Of a stretch of DNA of 8,147 nt, positions 6,705 to 8,147 are shown in pieces. Each line of letters begins with the position of its first letter. Within the stretch, counting starts at the first letter, position 1. The translations under genes were made by a program, and so were the position numbers. The DNA is from Victivallaceae bacterium (GTDB taxonomy: Bacteria; Verrucomicrobiota; Lentisphaeria; Victivallales; Victivallaceae). The notes beneath the pieces are model-generated. The model was not told where the DNA came from. It saw nothing but the letters and a program-made list of their open reading frames with translations, and ran no database searches. The DNA is taken from assembly GCA_028698975.1 (NCBI GenBank), contig JAQVVK010000096.1, positions 1 through 8,147 of the forward strand, in the 5' to 3' direction.

Positions 6705-7252
6705 ACGAAAGAGTGGTTTTTGCGTTTGCTCTGCTGATCGGTTCGCTGCTGCTGGCCGGGGTGACCGTAATGGTGTTTTGGCTGAGGCCGGATTCGCTCA
6801 AAAAGATCGAACCGCTGCCGCGGGCAAAGTTCCCCGGCATGTTGCTCGGCTGGGCGGTGCTGCTGCTCTGCGTACCTTATGCGCGGGCGGTGACGCCGGA
6901 TTTTATGCTGCCGCTGCTTTATCCGCTGGCGTTGATGGTGCCGGTGCTGGGGTATTTCTTTATAGATTACCCTTTTGCGCGGGCGTTGGGTGGAGCGATG
7001 ATTTTGGGAAGCTATGTGTTTATTCACGGGGCGTATGCGCAGTCGAGTCCGCTGCTGGCCGCCGCGGCGGTGAGCGGCTGGATTTTTGGATTGGGCGGCA
7101 TCTGGATTTCCGGGCGGCCGTGCGCTTTCCGCGACTGGCTGCGGCTGATCGCGGCGAAACCTTGGTGGCGGACGGTGTCCGGGTTGTTTCTCGGCTGGTG
7201 CTCGGTGTTGCTTTTGTGGATGGCGGCTTATCTTACCGGAGCGATAAAATGA
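6701..7252 (+). CDS. Uncharacterised integral membrane protein, about six TM segments, 183 aa
   Basis: I do not recognise a family. Hydrophobic stretches that could span the membrane lie at about 6-28, 45-62, 68-89, 94-112, 117-137 and 157-179. They are joined by short loops, some with charges (RPDSLKKIEPLPRAK at 29-43, RDWLRLIAAKPWWR at 144-157). No metal-binding, catalytic or transporter motif stands out. The protein has no long soluble domain and no cleavable signal sequence is obvious. It is translationally coupled on both sides, overlapping nudC and rsmG by ATGA, and has its own AAGGGA. The retained good codon structure and clean hydrophobic periodicity argue that it is real. Context between nudC and rsmG gives no clear functional hint. 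It could be a small permease-like or envelope-maintenance protein, but nothing in the sequence decides this. Confidence 0.85.
   Translation: MNERVVFAFALLIGSLLLAGVTVMVFWLRPDSLKKIEPLPRAKFPGMLLGWAVLLLCVPYARAVTPDFMLPLLYPLALMVPVLGYFFIDYPFARALGGAMILGSYVFIHGAYAQSSPLLAAAAVSGWIFGLGGIWISGRPCAFRDWLRLIAAKPWWRTVSGLFLGWCSVLLLWMAAYLTGAIK
7238..7241 (+). promoter_or_regulatory. Ribosome binding site for rsmG
   Basis: GGAG lies seven bases before the ATG at 7249. It selects this start over much longer in-frame extensions upstream, which would only read the membrane-protein gene in the wrong frame. Confidence 0.75.
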
Positions 7253-7926
7253 ATTTCGACTTGACACAATGGGCCGCCGGGTGCGGAGTGAAAGAAGCGG
7301 CGGCATTTGCCGGCCGCTGTGAAAAACTTCGCGCACTGCTGGTCGAAGCCAATACCCATGTGAATTTGACCCGGATTGTTGGCGAGGAGGAGTTCGCGGT
7401 GAAGCATATCGCTGACTCGCTGGCGATTGCGCGATATTTCCCGGAAATCGCGTCGTCGCCGCTTCACCTGATCGACATCGGCTGCGGGGCGGGGTTCCCG
7501 TCGCTGGCTCTGGCGTTGGCGTTTCCGCAGTTGCGGGTCACGGCGATCGACTCCACCGGCAAAAAAGTGGCTTTTGTCGAACGTGCCGCTTCAGAATTGG
7601 GGATCGCCAATCTCAAGGCGGTGCATGGCCGCTCCAACGAGCTGGCGCACCAGCGGGGATTTCGCGGGCGGTTTGACGTGTTGACCGCGCGGGCGGTGGC
7701 TCCGGCTCCGGTGATCTGGGGCGACGCCGAGGGGCTGAGCGCGCACGGCGGGCGTTTCATACTCTACAAGACGCCGGTTCAAGCCGACGAGGACTTGCCG
7801 GCGCTGGCCAAGCTCTGCGGTCGGTCGGGGGTGGAGTGGCGCAAGACCGAAACTTTTGAGTTACCCGGCGACGCGGGTTGTCGCCTATTCATTTACAGTA
7901 TTTCAAAACAGGAAGAGAAGCGATGA
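7249..7926 (+). CDS. rsmG: 16S rRNA (guanine527-N7)-methyltransferase RsmG (GidB), 225 aa
   Basis: RsmG uses S-adenosylmethionine to methylate N7 of G527 in the 530 loop of 16S rRNA. Loss of this mark gives low-level streptomycin resistance in several bacteria. Family blocks appear in order: HVNLTRI (37-43), VKHIADSLA (51-59), the SAM-binding motif LIDIGCGAGFPSLALA (74-89), the acidic end of strand 2 with AIDSTGKKVAFV (99-110), and FDVLTARAVA (142-151). GGRFILYK (167-174) follows near the end. The length matches the usual 200-240. The start is placed at 7249 by GGAG and by the ATGA overlap with the preceding gene. The stop overlaps the following gene by ATGA as well. The gene is not beside mnmG (gidA), its frequent partner near the origin in many bacteria. 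Nothing is missing or truncated. Confidence 0.95.
   Translation: MNFDLTQWAAGCGVKEAAAFAGRCEKLRALLVEANTHVNLTRIVGEEEFAVKHIADSLAIARYFPEIASSPLHLIDIGCGAGFPSLALALAFPQLRVTAIDSTGKKVAFVERAASELGIANLKAVHGRSNELAHQRGFRGRFDVLTARAVAPAPVIWGDAEGLSAHGGRFILYKTPVQADEDLPALAKLCGRSGVEWRKTETFELPGDAGCRLFIYSISKQEEKR
7910..7915 (+). promoter_or_regulatory. Ribosome binding site for the nucleotidyltransferase gene
   Basis: AGGAAG lies seven bases before the ATG at 7923, inside the last codons of rsmG. It supports the start that forms the ATGA overlap. A second in-frame ATG at 7932 is also possible but is less well placed. Confidence 0.65.
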
Positions 7927-8147
7927 ACAAGATGACGTTGCTGGTATTGGCGGCCGGTATGGGCAGTCGTTACGGCGGGTTGAAGCAGCTCGATCAGGTG
8001 GGGCCGTCGGGTGAAACCATCATGGATTACTCGGTATTTGACGCTCTGCGGAGCGGTTTTGACCGGGTGGTGTTTGTGATACGCCATGATATTGAGGAAG
8101 AGTTCAAGCGGTCGATCGGCAGTCGTTACGCCGGTCGGGTCGATGTC
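7923..8147 (+). CDS. Nucleotidyltransferase (sugar-phosphate NTP-transferase type), N-terminal 75 aa, 3' end outside window
   Basis: The fragment begins the GT-A/Rossmann-like fold shared by enzymes that couple an NTP to a sugar phosphate or similar alcohol phosphate. The nucleotide-binding signature is clear: LVLAAGMGSRYGGLKQL (7-23), in which the glycine-rich loop, R16 and K21 match the family pattern. It is followed by GPSGETIMDYSVFDAL and the second-strand block FDRVVFVIRHDIEEEF. The GSRYGGLKQL form with GPSGETIMDYS recalls a subgroup of roughly 300-residue nucleotidyltransferases in Bacteroidota and PVC bacteria whose substrate is, to my knowledge, not settled. Annotation as UTP-glucose-1-phosphate uridylyltransferase would be unsafe from this piece. 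The ATG overlaps the rsmG stop, so it continues the operon. No specificity residue further downstream can be seen. Confidence 0.88.
   Translation, partial: MNKMTLLVLAAGMGSRYGGLKQLDQVGPSGETIMDYSVFDALRSGFDRVVFVIRHDIEEEFKRSIGSRYAGRVDV

Noticed and set aside
6667..7248. Upstream extension of the rsmG frame by 194 codons, suggesting a fusion protein
   Set aside because: The extension reads the membrane-protein gene in another frame, has no family motif, and rsmG has its own GGAG and ATG at 7249 that gives the normal family length.
1..8147. Search for defence systems, toxin-antitoxin pairs, retrons, CRISPR arrays, tRNAs, insertion sequences and riboswitches
   Set aside because: No intergenic space, no repeat arrays, no transposase or reverse-transcriptase motif, and all genes except two are recognisable housekeeping or envelope families.

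Overview
This is a GC-rich (roughly 60% by eye), fully coding bacterial window. All eight genes lie on the + strand, and both ends cut through a gene. No RNA gene, mobile element, CRISPR array or phage gene was found. The gene content is chromosomal housekeeping. A large AsmA-like protein, the kind found in the envelopes of double-membraned bacteria, points to a Gram-negative cell. The gene style, the der-linked two-domain protein and the type of nucleotidyltransferase remind me of the PVC group (Lentisphaerota/Verrucomicrobiota). That placement is an inference from memory and should be held loosely.

Layout: (1) 1-923, the 3' two thirds of der, a ribosome-assembly GTPase; (2) 907-1437, a 176-residue protein of unknown function with two conserved-looking ends joined by an Ala/Pro/Glu linker; (3) 1442-5068, a 1208-residue AsmA/YhdP-like membrane-anchored protein; (4) 5075-5890, a TatD-family metal-dependent hydrolase; (5) 5892-6704, a NudC-type NAD(H)/NAD-RNA pyrophosphatase; (6) 6701-7252, a 183-residue protein with about six membrane segments, unrecognised; (7) 7249-7926, rsmG, the 16S rRNA m7G527 methyltransferase; (8) 7923-8147, the start of a sugar-phosphate-type nucleotidyltransferase.

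The genes are packed very tightly. Der and the 176-aa gene overlap by 17 bp, the next three junctions have gaps of 4, 6 and 1 bp, and the last three junctions are ATGA overlaps. There is no room between genes for an ordinary promoter or terminator, so the window reads as one polycistronic unit with translational coupling. No intergenic stretch exceeds 6 bp. The shared theme is loose: ribosome maturation (der, rsmG), nucleic acid or nucleotide housekeeping (tatD, nudC), and envelope (the AsmA-like protein and the small membrane protein).

I do not see a convincing new multi-gene system. The items most worth a second look are a perfect 10-bp hairpin just inside the AsmA-like gene, the uncharacterised 176-aa and 183-aa proteins held in this operon, and the placement of an AsmA-like lipid-transport-type protein between der and tatD.
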